Shown here in pieces: positions 1-11,210 of a stretch of DNA of 64,000 nucleotides. The stretch's first letter is position 1. Each line of letters opens with the position of its first letter. The translations under genes and the position numbers were made by a program. The notes under the pieces are model-generated. The model did no database searches and had not been told where the DNA came from. It was given only the letters and a program-made list of their open reading frames with translations. Source of the DNA: Datisca glomerata. Taxonomy: Eukaryota > Streptophyta > Magnoliopsida > Cucurbitales > Datiscaceae. Location: positions 791,152 through 855,151 of the forward strand of contig QANY01005609.1 of assembly GCA_003255025.1 (NCBI GenBank), in the 5' to 3' direction.

Positions 1-741
1 ATTCACCTCAATCTAATGGTGTTGCTGAGCATAAAAATCAACACTGAAAGAAATGATGAATGCATTGTTGATCAGTTCTAGATTACCTTAGAACATGTGG
101 GGAGAAGCCATTTTCACAGCTAACTATTTTTTGAATAAGATACCGAAAAAGAAAGAGGATAAGACCCTATATGAGTTATAGAAAAGTAGCAGACATTCAT
201 ATAAATACTTATGAATGTAAGGATGCCTTGCTAAGGTGGTGGTACCTACACCCAAAGAGATGAAAATATGACAAAAAACTTTTGATTGCATTTTTATTGG
301 CTATGCAAATAACAATAGTGCGTATCGGTTCCATGTTTATGAATCTAGCAATCCTAAGATTCACAAGAATACGATAATGGAGTCTAGGAATGTATCATTC
401 TTTGAACATCTATTTCCTTACAAATCCAAGGAAGAGCCAAGCTCTTCAAAAAGACTACTTAATACTATTGATGAAGCAAATATTCTGAATCAAGATGAAG
501 AAGTCGAGATAGAACCTAGAAGGGGTAAAAGAGGTAGGATAGAAAAATCTAGTGGTCCTGAATTTCTGACTTATACATTTGAAAGTGAACCAAGAACTTT
601 CAATGAAGCTGTGAACTCCAATGAAGGTCATTTTTGGAAAGAAGCCATTAAGAGTGAAATTGATTCGATTTTATAAAATCATACTTGAGAATTAGTGGAT
701 CTTTCACCTGGTTGTAGTAAACCTTTGGGTTCCATTGTTGT
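1..741 (+). pseudogene. Ty1-copia pol fragment, family A (integrase end to start of RT)
   Basis: The window opens inside a copia polyprotein: the first codons read like the integrase motif SPQSNGVAEH. The region between integrase and reverse transcriptase follows. The longest open part (377-676, 99 residues) holds FFEHLFPYKSKEEPSSSKR, the basic linker EPRRGKRGR and EAVNSNEGHFWKEAIKSEI, which begins the RT domain. Earlier parts carry stops (for example at about 44 and 178), so no polyprotein can be made. The same segment occurs at 45223-45965, closely similar, and the match stops near 741. This copy is therefore truncated within the first part of RT. The 5' portion lies outside the window. It is a dead relic; the family call is secure, while the exact breakpoint is approximate. 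Confidence 0.88.
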
Positions 742-2001
742 AGAATTCTGACAAGTCAGTTTGATCAATGTGGTGAAGCTGAGGTGCTATTCAGCTGTCT
801 CAAACCGTTTTATTTTGGGAAACAAACACTATTATCAAACTTAATACCACAAGTGCGGGGGTGTAAATGTTTTAAGGAAACTGTGCAAATAGGACTCAGT
901 TTGATCTTATTATTTCGTTACTCTGTCTGTATTGTTTAAATGTTGATAAACACTTAATTTGCATTTCATAACTATTGTATATACATTACTTTCCATAATT
1001 ATACTATTTACAGAATTGTTATATTATTATTATTATTATTATTTTCATTTAATCTTATAATGCAATACATTATTTTCAACATGAAACACTAACAAAATAT
1101 ATATAAAAGTACGAAATGATTTATAAATTTCTCCAAATAACTTTTGTATAGTTTTTGAGTTCATTAAAATATTAAATCATGTCTCCGCGTTGAAATATAT
1201 ATTTAACTTTTTTTGGTAAAGGAATATTTAACTTTATTCAACGTATATTTAAAATAATATTCTATGGTAGAGGTCATGCACGGAACAGGGAATCTAATGA
1301 CTCTTACATAGACCCTAATGTACTCAACATTAGATGATCCAAGTGTTATTTGAATTCTATGTATGGTATAAGGCTTGTACTGTAGCAGGATCCATATTAT
1401 AAATTGTTCAACATATTCATTATACATCTACATCTATAACCTAGGGGTTATGGATACACATCTACAATCTATATATTTATCTACTATACTTAAAAAAACG
1501 CAATATAAGGTCTTGTATTGACTTGATTTTGTTGACTTAATATAAGGTCTTTATTTTGAGAAAAAAGCCATCTTTTGTCCGACCTTCTAATTAATCGGGC
1601 GTTCGGTCCCTACAACTCACTATTTACTTATGACAAAAATGATCTTTTGTCCAATTATTATTTTTGTAAACCAAAAAATGTTCTTATAATTTACACATGA
1701 TTGTTTTTTGTTGTTTGATTTCTTCTTACATTTCAACTATCCCGTAACCCATACTAATGTTTAATGGGTCACAGGTTTTTCATATTTAAACTGAGAAAAA
1801 CATCAGATTAGGCCACTTTAAAGAAAAAAAATATCAAAATTAATCAAGGTTGAAAGAAAAATAAAAAATAACCACCCCAAATCTAAAATAAAACAATTTT
1901 CGGCGTAAAAAAATTAGACTCCAGCGCCCAGCGAAATTAATTGTAATTTTTAGAAAATTTATAAAATATATATAGTAAATAATAAGTAAATCTGCAGTAA
2001 A
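742..2001. other. A+T-rich DNA, no gene seen
   Basis: No coding or RNA gene is supported. The only structured part is about 1010-1075, an ACAGAATTGTTATATTATTA stretch with a TTA microsatellite that recurs at 42889-42955 next to the other copia family A copy. It may be untranslated or LTR sequence of that family. Confidence 0.6.
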
Positions 2002-2318
2002 TTACATGTATACAGTGCATATTATATAAATAATTGACGGCTGAAGTAGTTTTCTGAGGGTTGATGCAGAATTTTTTTTTGCCACGTAAGTCTCTACTTC
2101 AAAGGTAAAGACCATATCAAGAAGAGCCGAGAATAAACCTTCAGCATAAGGTCCATAAGTCTGGAAAACACCCCCAAATCCATCAGGATCTGGGACATCC
2201 AAAGAAATACCCTCATTATTAACCTTGATATGTCCCTATAAAGGTGGATGCCAGAGAATCGAGAAGACACATGAGCTTTAGAAGGGCGACCAATGAAGAA
2301 GAAGGCTTTCAGAATCAA
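2002..2318 (-). pseudogene. RNase H-like fragment of a non-LTR retroelement (copy 0)
   Basis: On the minus strand two frames together give a broken RNase H N-terminus: DVPDPDGFGGVFQTYGPYAE and GLFSALLDMVFTFEVETYV. Plant LINE-type RNase H domains have a comparable VNTDGA...GPAGAGGVFR...G.CF...FEAEL pattern. The start lies in another frame, so at least one frameshift is present. The catalytic Asp of the first strand is not recognisable. It is about 75% similar by eye to the better copy at 3512-3772 and belongs to the same repeat. Confidence 0.6.
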
Positions 2319-2545
2319 AGATCATCAACATTATTGGACATGAACCAATTATGAAAATATTAGCTTCCTTAATAGAACTCCAAACAAAAAGAAGGCAAGA
2401 ATGAAAATGAACCCTCTCCTTTTTAAAAAATAAGCTTATTTATAGTATTTCATGTCACCAAAAACACAACATGTACTGCAACAATCCACATAGGTAGACT
2501 TGCGAGCTAAATCTTAACTCGAAACACGATGAGAGAAGAATTTAC
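2095..2545. repeat. Dispersed repeat, copy 0 of the local array
   Basis: This block matches 3540-3985 and, from about 2320 on, 9535-9707 continuing at 11949-11990. Shared landmarks are CATCAACATTATTGGACATG, AAAAAGAAGGCAAGAATGAA and CAATCCACATAGG. It includes the RNase H fragment and stops soon after the AACTCGAAACACGA segment, so it is a shorter copy than units 1-3. Confidence 0.75.
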
Positions 2546-3299
2546 GCATGCATTTTTGTTTAGACATGTTTACTAGTTGGATTTAAATTTGTAATTTAAA
2601 TCTCATGTTTATTAAAATAAAGATTTATGAATTTATGTGGGATGTACAAGATTCTTTGATATAAAATTTCAGTGTTAATGGATTTATAATGCGACTAAAT
2701 ATGAGAGATTACAATCAAAATATAAATATATGTAGGACTTGATATGCCAAGTCAAAAAGTCCCCTTGAAAGTCATAAAATTACATTACCATACAGACCTA
2801 ATCTATTTTCTTCTTCACTCTTCAACCTTAGTCATATGACGCCTCTCTTCTCCATCACCACATTCGTCTCTCTTGTTCACCCCACATTGTTCTTTGTTCC
2901 GCCTTCATAGAAGTGTAGATCGATAAGCTCCTTCAGATACTTTTGTTAAACAATGTGATCTTTATAGTGTAAGTTTTGAATCTGGATTTCACAGTTCTTC
3001 TTGTAATTTGAACTTTATAATGTTTACTTGATGGATGTATTTTTTAAATCACACTGACTTATGAAAATAATATCATTTATCAATCATAAGATGAAAAAAT
3101 ATCCCCATAGTATTAATATATTAGTTAAAAGAAAAAATAATCAAAGATCTAATAGTTAGTACATGCGAGAAAATAAAAAATGGCACACATGCCTAAAAGA
3201 AGCAAGACACACAAACCCGAAAAGTAATCATTTATATCAATAAGAGTTATATATGAACAACAAAGTTGTTGTTAGCATGTCACTTACAAAAGTCAGGAG
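2546..3299. other. Unassigned A+T-rich DNA
   Basis: No supported gene. Short open frames lack recognisable domains. Confidence 0.55.
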
Positions 3300-3772
3300 C
3301 ATTAGACCACCTGTTATTAAACCTAACGGGCGTGATAAGTCAAAGTATCCATAGCCTGTTTATCTTCCATATAAAGGTGTGGCACTTGAAAGTCCATAAG
3401 AGAAATAAAACAAAGGCAATGATTCCATGCCTGCCTCATCTTCTAGGGAATCTTACCAGACACAACAAAAGACGAATCATTTTTCAGCTAAATCCTTAGT
3501 CAATCAAAATTTCAAGCATATTCAATAACATAAATAACTGTGTAAGTCTCTACATGAAAGGCAAATACCATATCTAGAAGAACTGAGAATAAACCTTTGA
3601 CATATGGTCCATAAGTCTGGAAAACACCCAATCCATCAGAACCTGGGACATCTAAAAAAGTATTATCATTATTAACCTTGATCCATCCTTCTAAAGGTAG
3701 ATGCCAGTGAATCGGAGAAGACACATGAGCTTCAGAGAGACGACCAATGAAAAAGAAGGGTTTCAGAATCAA
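3300..3772 (-). pseudogene. RNase H domain relic of a LINE-type retroelement
   Basis: The minus strand first reads GWIKVNNDNTFLDVPGSDGL, then GVFQTYGPYVKGLF, MVFAFHVETY and VIYVIEYA (3512-3772). This is the N-terminal half of the RNase H domain found at the end of plant LINE ORF2 or in derived genes. After stops near 3500 the C-terminal half continues in another frame, with FQVPHLYMEDKQAMDTLTYH at about 3300-3400. This corresponds to the V.H..RE.N..AD.LA tail in which a catalytic Asp normally sits. The canonical first motif (VNTDG) is VNNDN here. No reverse transcriptase is found upstream (higher coordinates), so only the tail of the element was duplicated. It is not functional. Confidence 0.72.
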
Positions 3773-4428
3773 ATATCATCAACATTATTGGACATGAACC
3801 AATTATGAAAATATCAGACTCCTTAATAGAACTCCAAATAAAAAGAAGGCAAGAATGAAATTTAACCCTGTCCTTCTAAGAAATAAGCTTATTGATAGTA
3901 TTTCAAGTCACCTAAACACACAAACATGTACCGCAACAATCCACATAGGCAAACTAGTGACCTAAATCTCAACTTGAAACACGAAAAAGAAAAGATCTGC
4001 CATTCCACATCAGGACCTGTTGTTTAAAACTAAAGAACACCTGCCTATAAATAAGAAGCTAGAGAGTAGGATATAAACAAATGGTCATCTGTAGGCAACC
4101 GATTGTGAAGAAGTCTCAAGACCAGCATAGAACGAGAATGAGGATATAATGATTCCAAATGCTACTTGACCAAGAGAGCACAAGCTAGTTACCCCACAGT
4201 TATGTGTAAGCCTTTTATAGGAAACCACGACATCCATGGAAAAAAGCCAAGCATGAGAATCACGATAAGAAAGATATCAACCTTTTCAATACGATTACGT
4301 TAATCTAGAAATCTCTCATTAAACTCTTCATGAAGAACCCATTTTATGTCCACAATGTAATTTGAAATGCGTGCATTATGAGAAGTAGCCATAATATTTT
4401 GAATCACAAATCACAAGAATACTAGTAA

Positions 4429-4461
<33 letters not shown>

Positions 4462-4658
4462 TCACTCTCACTATCCCTCCCTCTCTCTCTCACTCACACA
4501 CGCATTCTGTCTCTCCCATTTTCTCCCTCTCCCTCTCTCTTTCTCTCTCTTTCTCCCACACTCTCTCTATCTATTTATCTATATATCTCTCCCTTTCTCT
4601 CTCTCTGTCTCTCTCTCCTTCTCTCTTTCTTTATCTCACTCTCTCACTCTCTCTCCCG

Positions 4659-4689
<31 letters not shown>

Positions 4690-5820
4690 CTAACCATTTC
4701 TCCCTCCAAAAGGTTTTATCTGAGTCAGCACCAATCGACCAAACACTCCATGGTGTAAAACACCAAAGCGAGCTTGCAGCGAAGGACAAACAGATGAGCA
4801 AAAATATCTAGTAGCAGGTCAATGTAAACTATCTAGGTAGTGATCCTGAAGATAAGAGAACACAAACGAATCAGAAGTTAACACCTTCCATATTACTTTA
4901 TAAGAAAAATGTCATTTAGAGGACAAATAAATTTCTAACCCAAACCCTAGAATAAAATGTTGATGGATGTATTTGCGATCTTCTATTATAAGTTATCAAT
5001 TTTTAGATTTTGACCATGCAGAGTCTTTCTAGTTTTTTTAGTTAGTGTGTTTCATGTTCATGGTATTCACTTCTGTAAACATTAACCTACCGGCTAATCA
5101 GTTTAGATTGTAAATAGAGGATGGATTTGGTAATGTGATGAAGGTAGGTTAATGAGAGAAATCAATCGATAATGAAGGTGAAATTGGGTACAATTCCTTC
5201 AACAATTGAGAAACAATGAAATATATTGTGAATGTTTATGTTTAAACTTATAATTGGGAATTGTAATTTTTTCGCCTTTAATTAATCATTGAAAATTGTA
5301 TTATAAATATGTCTAAGTCAACATAAAGAAAAAAGATTCATAGGTCCTTTGTCATTAGATAAATTGAAGATAATTTCATTTCATATTGAGTATCATAAGA
5401 CACAAATGCATATCTATAACTCTTTTAAATAATTATAAAAGCAAAAAACTTTTACCAGTATTTGAAGTGTACATAAATGAGTTATGAAGAAAAACTTTTT
5501 TTAACAAAAAATATCTCAAGAGTAACTAGCCTTGCAAACTAAACTATCGATGAAAGTTCAGAATTTTGGACTACATTATACAAATTATGTTTAGAATTCT
5601 TAAATTGCCCTCTACTATACAATTTAATATTCAAATTAGTTCTATACTATATTGAATAATTAATTGATAAACTACTTATAATTTATTTCTAGTTAATTCT
5701 AACATGATTCTTCGTTAGACTTTTATTATTTTTTTCATTAATATAATCAATTTTACTAACCTAAATTCATTACGCTAACATACTTTAACATACATGAATT
5801 AAAAAAAAGACGCATGAAAA
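3512..5820. repeat. Segmental duplication unit 1
   Basis: Unit 1 runs from the RNase H relic through a CT microsatellite to GACGCATGAAAA, where unit 2 begins directly at 5821 with CCACGACATCC. Its inner part (about 4226-5820) is repeated head-to-tail at 5821-7222 and again at about 12228-13905. The flanks of the microsatellite (CACAAGAATACTAGTAA and GTAAACTATCTAGGTAGTGA) and the run-out with ACATACTTTAACATACATGA are shared. Unit 1 lacks an MLP gene. Confidence 0.85.
4428..4689. repeat. CT/CA microsatellite in unit 1
   Basis: About 260 bp of interrupted (CT)n with short CA runs at both ends. It sits at the same place in the unit as the tracts at 6027-6310 and 12435-12732, but length and interruptions differ. 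Open frames across it are low-complexity artefacts. Confidence 0.95.
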
Positions 5821-6026
5821 CCACGACATCCAAGGAAAAAAGCCAAGCAAGAGAATCACCATAGGAAAGATATCAACCTTTTCAATACGATTACATCAAT
5901 CTAGAAATCTCTCATTGAACTCCTCATGAAGAACCCATTTTATGTCCACAATGTAATTTGAAATGCGTGCATTATGAGAAGCAGCCACAATATTTTGAAT
6001 CACAAATCACAAGAATACTAGTAACG

Positions 6027-6250
6027 GTCTCTCTTTCTCCCCCTCCGTCTCTCTTCGCCTCCCTCTCTCCCTCCTTCTCTCTCCCTCTCTCTCTCCCTCT
6101 CTCTCTCTCACTCTCTCTATCTCTATCTAGCTCTCTCACACACACCCTCTCTCTATCCATCCCTCTCTATCTCTCTCACTCTTACTCACTCACACTCTCT
6201 CTCTTTCACTCTCCTCCCTCTCTCTATCTCATTCCGTCCCACACAAACAC

Positions 6251-6296
<46 letters not shown>

Positions 6297-6310
6297 TCCC
6301 ACACAAACAT
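6027..6310. repeat. CT microsatellite in unit 2
   Basis: Interrupted (CT)n tract with CACACA runs, paralogous in position to those of units 1 and 3. The 119-residue open frame through it is leucine/serine repeats only and is not a gene. Confidence 0.95.
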
Positions 6311-7467
6311 CGACTAGGTCGATGTAAACTATCTAGGTAGTGATCGCGAAGATAAGAGAACACAAACAGATAAGAAGTTAACACCTTTCATATTACTTTT
6401 TAAGAAGAGCGTTATTTAGATCAGCTTCTGCTATATGTTATGATTTGTCATTATTGAAAAATTGTAATATACTTGACCTCTGTAAACATTTACCTACCAA
6501 CTAATTAGTTTAGATTGTGATAGAGGATGAATTTGGTAATCTGATGAAAGTAGGTTAATGAGAGAAATCACTCGGTAATGAAGGTGAAATTGGGTACAAT
6601 TCCTTCAACAATTGTGAAAAAAATGAGATGTATTGTGAATGTTTAGGTTTAAACTTATAATTGGGAATTATAATTTTTCGCCTTTAATTAATCTTTGAAA
6701 GTTATATTTCAAATATGTCTAAGTAAGCATAAAGAAGAAAGTTTCTTCAGTCCTTTGTCATTAGATAAATTGATGATAACTTCATTTCATATCTAGTATC
6801 ATAAGACACAAATGCATATCTATAACTCTTTTAAATAATTATAGAACTCGTGTTTTCTACCCGTATCTGAAGTGTACATAAATGAGTTATGAGGAAAAAC
6901 TTTTGTTTGACAAAAAATATTTCAAGAGTAACTAGCCTTGCAAACTAAACTATCGATGAAAGTTCAGAAGTTTGGACAACATTATACAAATTATGTTTAG
7001 AACTCCTTAATTGCCCTCTACATACATAATAATTAAATATTCTAAATTTGTTCTATACTATATTGAATAATTAATTGATAAACTACTTATAATTTATTTG
7101 TAGTTAATTCTGACATAATTGTTCGTTAGACTTTTATTATTTTTTCATTAATATAATCAAGTTTATAACTTAAATTCAGTACGATAACATACTTTAACAT
7201 ACATGAATTAAAAAACAGATGCATGAAAAACATATAAAGATGAATATCACATATATTTATGTTACATGGATAGTTGCAATAATCTTCAAACAGTAGTACA
7301 TGTGGTGATAGGTTTACGCATTCATATAGGAACTCAATTCACACACAAAGCCACAGCTACGTAATCAACATCAAACAGGACGTAAGCGGAGCTCATGACA
7401 GTCTTGAGCTTATTTACATATAATATAGATAATAGGTAGCAATCTAGAGACAATGAATTCCAACAAT

Positions 7468-8661
7468 TTATGCCTTGGCAAAGTGTGAATCAATATCTCT
7501 AGTAATACCAATCATCAAGTCAAGATACTTGACTGGATCAGGGACATCCTCCTTCACTTTCTCATAAACTAAGGTCAATTTTGCCAAGCTTCCATTGCCC
7601 TTTGGTGTAACTTGATAGGTTCCTTTGAAGGTCTTGTAATGGTTTAACACAGTTGATCCTTCCACTCCAGTTAGGGTTGCTGCTCTTTTCTCATCATCAA
7701 ATTCAACTCTCTCTTTGAAGATCTCTGTGTTTCCGTCTAAAATATTGGTGATTTAGAGTTAGAAATAAAAAGATTGAAAGAATTATGAGCACACAAAAAG
7801 GAAAAGTCTAGCTAATGGATTAAATCTGATCATAGAGATAGGGGTGTTCAAAAACCGTCCAGTCCGTTTAGTCCGAACCGGTCCGATCTGAAATTAATCG
7901 GTCTGGACGGTTCTTTTATTGTTAATGGTCGTTCGGTCCTTCTTTTAAAGAGGACCGAAAATTTGGACCGGTCTAGAATTTTTGTTAATTCTAGACCGAT
8001 CCGACCGGACCGACCGTATAGATACTATATATATATATATATATATAATTTTTTTAGGGTTAGGTTATTTCTCAGTCCAACACCAGACCTAGCCCCTCTC
8101 CTTGAAGTTTGAATATGTTTGAATGTTAGATATTAGTATTTTAAACTTTGGATATTTTTAAATGTTGAATATTAGTACTTTGAAGTTTGGATATGGTAAA
8201 CTCCTACATAGAGATATACCTCAACTCAGAGCTCTCTGTTATAATAGCAAAAAGATTTAACTAGGACTGAAATAAGTACACCTTAACCTGGGTAGTGAAA
8301 AACTCAATAATTTTGAAATTTCATAAACCTTTCCCGCCTAGTGCGAGAAAATGAATGACAATTAATGGCGTTTTCGTAAGTGTAAATATTAAAATGAATA
8401 TATTTTACTAACTTTTTCATTTTAGATCTCCCAACAGAGTTTCCTAGATTTAGGTCAGATGTCATTGCACTTACCAACTGTATAATTCCAGATCTTAATT
8501 GAGCCATGAGACTCCCAGTCACCTTCATGCACATTTACTTCTTGAATAATGCCAGGAGAGATGTTCGGAACATGGTGAGCTTGTCCCTTAAAGATTCGGT
8601 AATACTTATCAGCAGGTGCATTTATATCTATTTCTGCCTCTAATTTACCAGCTAGAACCAT
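7468..8661 (-). CDS. Major latex protein-like (MLP/Bet v 1 family) protein, copy A, two exons
   Basis: Coding sequence is complement of 7468-7736 joined to 8475-8661, giving 151 residues, the usual MLP length. Exon 1 starts MVLAGKLEAEIDINAPADKY and includes HHVPNISPG and HEGDWESHGSIKIWNYT, the glycine-containing loop region of this family. Exon 2 reads EIFKERVEFDDEKRAATLTG, NHYKTFKGTYQVTPKGNGSL and ends DPVKYLDLMIGITRDIDSHF. The donor is TTG/GTAAGTG at 8474 and the acceptor TTTTAG/ACGG at 7737, splitting a Val-Asp codon as in other MLP genes (phase 1). MLPs have the START-like Bet v 1 fold, are cytosolic, and bind hydrophobic ligands; their physiological ligands are poorly defined. A TATA box lies about 100 bp upstream. 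All exon features are intact; a 368-bp hAT-like insert lies in the intron. Expression cannot be judged from sequence. Confidence 0.9.
7839..8206. mobile_element. Non-autonomous hAT-like element in the intron of MLP copy A
   Basis: A 368-bp insert begins TAGGGGTGTTCA and ends GGTAAACTCCTA, an imperfect terminal inverted repeat. It is flanked by an exact 8-bp duplication, CATAGAGA (7831-7838 and 8207-8214). Copy B of the gene has a single CAAAGAGA at the matching place (about 15373-15380), an empty site. Eight-base target duplications and a TAGGGGTG end are hAT hallmarks. The interior has GGACCGGT-type inverted motifs (about 7880-8010) and an (AT)n run. There is no transposase. Confidence 0.85.
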
Positions 8662-8757
8662 TCTTTCAAGTCGCTATGAAATTCTCTAGTGAAGCTTAGA
8701 AATAGAAATATATTTACCGCAGAAGGAAAATTGATGAAGAAGATTGGTTTTTTGGGG

Positions 8758-8767
8758 CTATTTATAG
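8758..8767 (-). promoter_or_regulatory. TATA box of MLP copy A
   Basis: CTATAAATAG on the minus strand, 97-106 bp upstream of the ATG. This would place the transcription start near 8730 with a 5' leader of about 70 nt. The same box is conserved in copy B. Confidence 0.75.
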
Positions 8768-8836
8768 AGGTCATAAGGAAAGTTGTACTCTTTCATTAGA
8801 AATCAGTTTGGCATAGTCTAATTAAAATATCTATGA

Positions 8837-8842
8837 CACGTG
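8837..8842. promoter_or_regulatory. G-box (CACGTG) upstream of MLP copy A
   Basis: Palindromic CACGTG within ATGACACGTGAATC, about 75 bp upstream of the TATA box. It is conserved in copy B (16005-16010). G-boxes bind bZIP or bHLH factors, including those of ABA and light responses; use here is inferred only from position and conservation. Confidence 0.5.
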
Positions 8843-9260
8843 AATCATGCACGTAGCAAAATCTACTCAAAGGATTTGAAATTTAAAAGAATTAGGTGGT
8901 TTTGGTTCAGAGGAACAGATTGTAATGTAAAATGAAATGCTAATTGAAATGAGAATGAAAATGAAAAATGAGAAGAAAATGTATCAAAAGGGTGAGATGG
9001 TGTGAATTGATTAGAAATGAGAGTTCATGAGTGAGATAAAAGAATGAGATATCATGTATATAACGAATTGTTTCATTTCTAAACATCCAAAATAATAAAT
9101 AAACACAAAGAAATGGGCATTTATAAGAATATTCTCGTTCCACTCTCATTCCACTCTTTCAAATGAAACTCGACTTTGCATTGAAAACATATGAAATGAG
9201 GATTTATAGAAATCACCATTACTTTTCATTTCATTCATTTAAACCAAACCCCATTGAACA

Positions 9261-9445
9261 TGCATAAAACATGCACCATACCATGTGGATAGAAATGGTC
9301 AATAGAGAAGCAATGAGGAGATCCCTACGTAAGAACAAGGAGGAGATTTGAGTCCGAGAGACGACCAAGCGGCTGTGACTTATTTGGTGACTGAAAGACT
9401 AGGAGATGGGACGATTGATAATAATGGATGGAGTGAAGGGTCCCA
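9261..9445. repeat. Truncated Tat-type LTR upstream of MLP copy A
   Basis: Starting at TGCATAAAAC, this matches the LTR of the gypsy element at 16438-16620. In both units it joins the same flank (CCATTGAACA and CCACTGAACA), so the LTR was present before the MLP units were duplicated. The match ends near 9445, and the LTR's 3' part and primer site are missing here. Confidence 0.6.
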
Positions 9446-9961
9446 TACCTGACAAAAGATCTAAACAAGTATGGGTGGAATCCTATGGGTGTAATAAATC
9501 CTCCAAAAATATAGGAGAGAGGGGGATCATTCCCCCTCAACATTATTGTACATAGAACCAATTCTGAAAATATCAGTCTCCTTGATAAAACTCCAAATAA
9601 AAAGAAGGCAAGAATGAAAATTAACCCTCTCCTTCTAAAAAATAAGCTTATTTATAGTATTTCAAGTCACCCAAAACACAACACATACCACAAAAATCCA
9701 CATGGGCTGTAATACCCATGTTTTTAATTAAAGGGTATTTTTATAATTTAGAACTCACTCACACCATATTTGCACTTACACCCTAGCCATCCTATTTGTT
9801 TTCTTTGTGTTCTCTCTTAACCATTTTCCCCAAATCTCTCTTTTGTTATCTTAAGCTAATCCTTATAACCACCTACAATTATCTCTCCCTTTTTTATACG
9901 ATTGCACATCTCTACTTCAACTAGTTCTTCTTCATCAGTTATCCTCCATTAATCAAGGTAT

Positions 9962-10497
9962 GACTCTCTCTCTCTTTCCCCTTTCTGTTCGTCTCTCTCT
10001 CCCTCTTCTTTGTCTCCCTTTTTCTGTTTTCCCCCTCTCTATGCGTCTTCCTCTCTCCCCCTCTGTTTTGTCTCTCTCTTTCTCTTTTCCCCTTTTTTGT
10101 CTCTCTCTCTTTTCCCCCACTCTATTCTCTCTCTCTCTTTTCCCCCCTCTCTGTTCTCTCTCTTTCCCCCTGTTATGTCTCTCTCTCTTCCCCCCTCTCT
10201 GTTCTCTCTCTTTCCCCCCTCTATTTTGTCTCTCTCTCCCCCTCTCTGTGCGTTTCTCTCTCCCTCTCCTTCGTTTCCCCGTCTCTGTTCTATCTCTCCT
10301 TCGTCTCCCCATCTCTGTTCTGTCTCTCTCTCTCTATTCCCCCTCTCTGTTCTGTCTCCCTCTCTTTCCCCTCCTCTCTGTATTCTGTCTCTCTCTCCCT
10401 CTTCTTCGTCTCCCTCCCCCCTCTCGATTCTATTTTCTCTCTCCTTCTTCCCCTATTACGTCTCTCTCTCTCTCTCTCTCTCTCTCCCCCCCCACTT
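9962..10497. repeat. Polypyrimidine tract inside the solo LTR
   Basis: More than 500 bp of C/T-rich sequence with recurring TCTGTTCTGTCTCTC-like blocks. The long open frames on both strands are compositional only. It is independent of the three unit microsatellites, lying inside the LTR. Confidence 0.92.
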
Positions 10498-10546
10498 CTT
10501 TGTCTTCCTTTTCTGTTTATTTTTTTTTTAATTTTTTCCCTTCTTT

Positions 10547-10740
10547 TGAACCGGTTCACTTGAGCTGGACCGGTTCAATCGAACCATACCAGGTCGAACC
10601 GGTTCAGTCAGAATGGATCGGACTAAACTGACTCGGTCAGACTAGACCAGTTCAACCCGATCAAATTGAACCAGCCCAAAATAGCAGAACCGAACCAATT
10701 CAGATCACCCGAACGTTGTTGAACCGTTTTAAATCATTTG
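10547..10740. repeat. Cluster of GAACCGGTTC-type palindromic motifs
   Basis: Two exact GAACCGGTTC palindromes (about 10549 and 10595) and several near copies such as GACCGGTTC, GACCAGTTCA and GAACCAATTC are spaced irregularly over 190 bp just downstream of the pyrimidine tract. Confidence 0.75.
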
Positions 10741-11210
10741 ATAATTTCACGCGATGTGGTTTCCATCTGTTCCCAACCTCGCTTAGTTATCTAAATAATT
10801 ATAGATATTACATGATTTGTTGTGACCTGGAATCCTTGGATTGCAGGTCATTCGTTGCTGAATTTAATTCGTAGCGAATCCATGTAAGTGGATTTACATA
10901 ATAATTTGGTTCATATGTTATAAGTGTAGAATATGTAATTGTGTTATTATTTATTTATGTTCAATCTTATGATCAAGTATTTTATTTTTTTCCTAATTAT
11001 GATGAAATTATTTATCATGTTATGTATGATTATATTTTGAGTTACATATGTACTAGTTATGTGTTTATGTTCATGAACAAGTTATATGTTTACTTATATA
11101 TATGTGATAACATGAATTATGAATATTAATTCAAATAAAAAGTGATAAGTAAACAAGAAGTAGATTTAGTCATGTCCCTTGATTATCAAGTAACCAGATT
11201 GTTCACGTCA

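Larger units (their letters stand above)
5821..9534. repeat. Segmental duplication unit 2 (with MLP copy A)
   Basis: This unit is a tandem copy of unit 1 from CCACGACATCC onward, with a shorter post-microsatellite part: about 150 bp around the unit 1 positions 4930-5080 is absent. From about 7223 it continues into MLP copy A and its promoter, matching 14775-16640 in unit 3. It ends where RNase H-upstream sequence of unit 3 starts (CATTATTGTACATAG, about 9540). Confidence 0.85.

Noticed and set aside
9953..10631. Long open frames (up to 223 residues) on both strands in the solo LTR
   Set aside because: They are low-complexity products of a CT tract open in every phase, with no domain and no conserved start.
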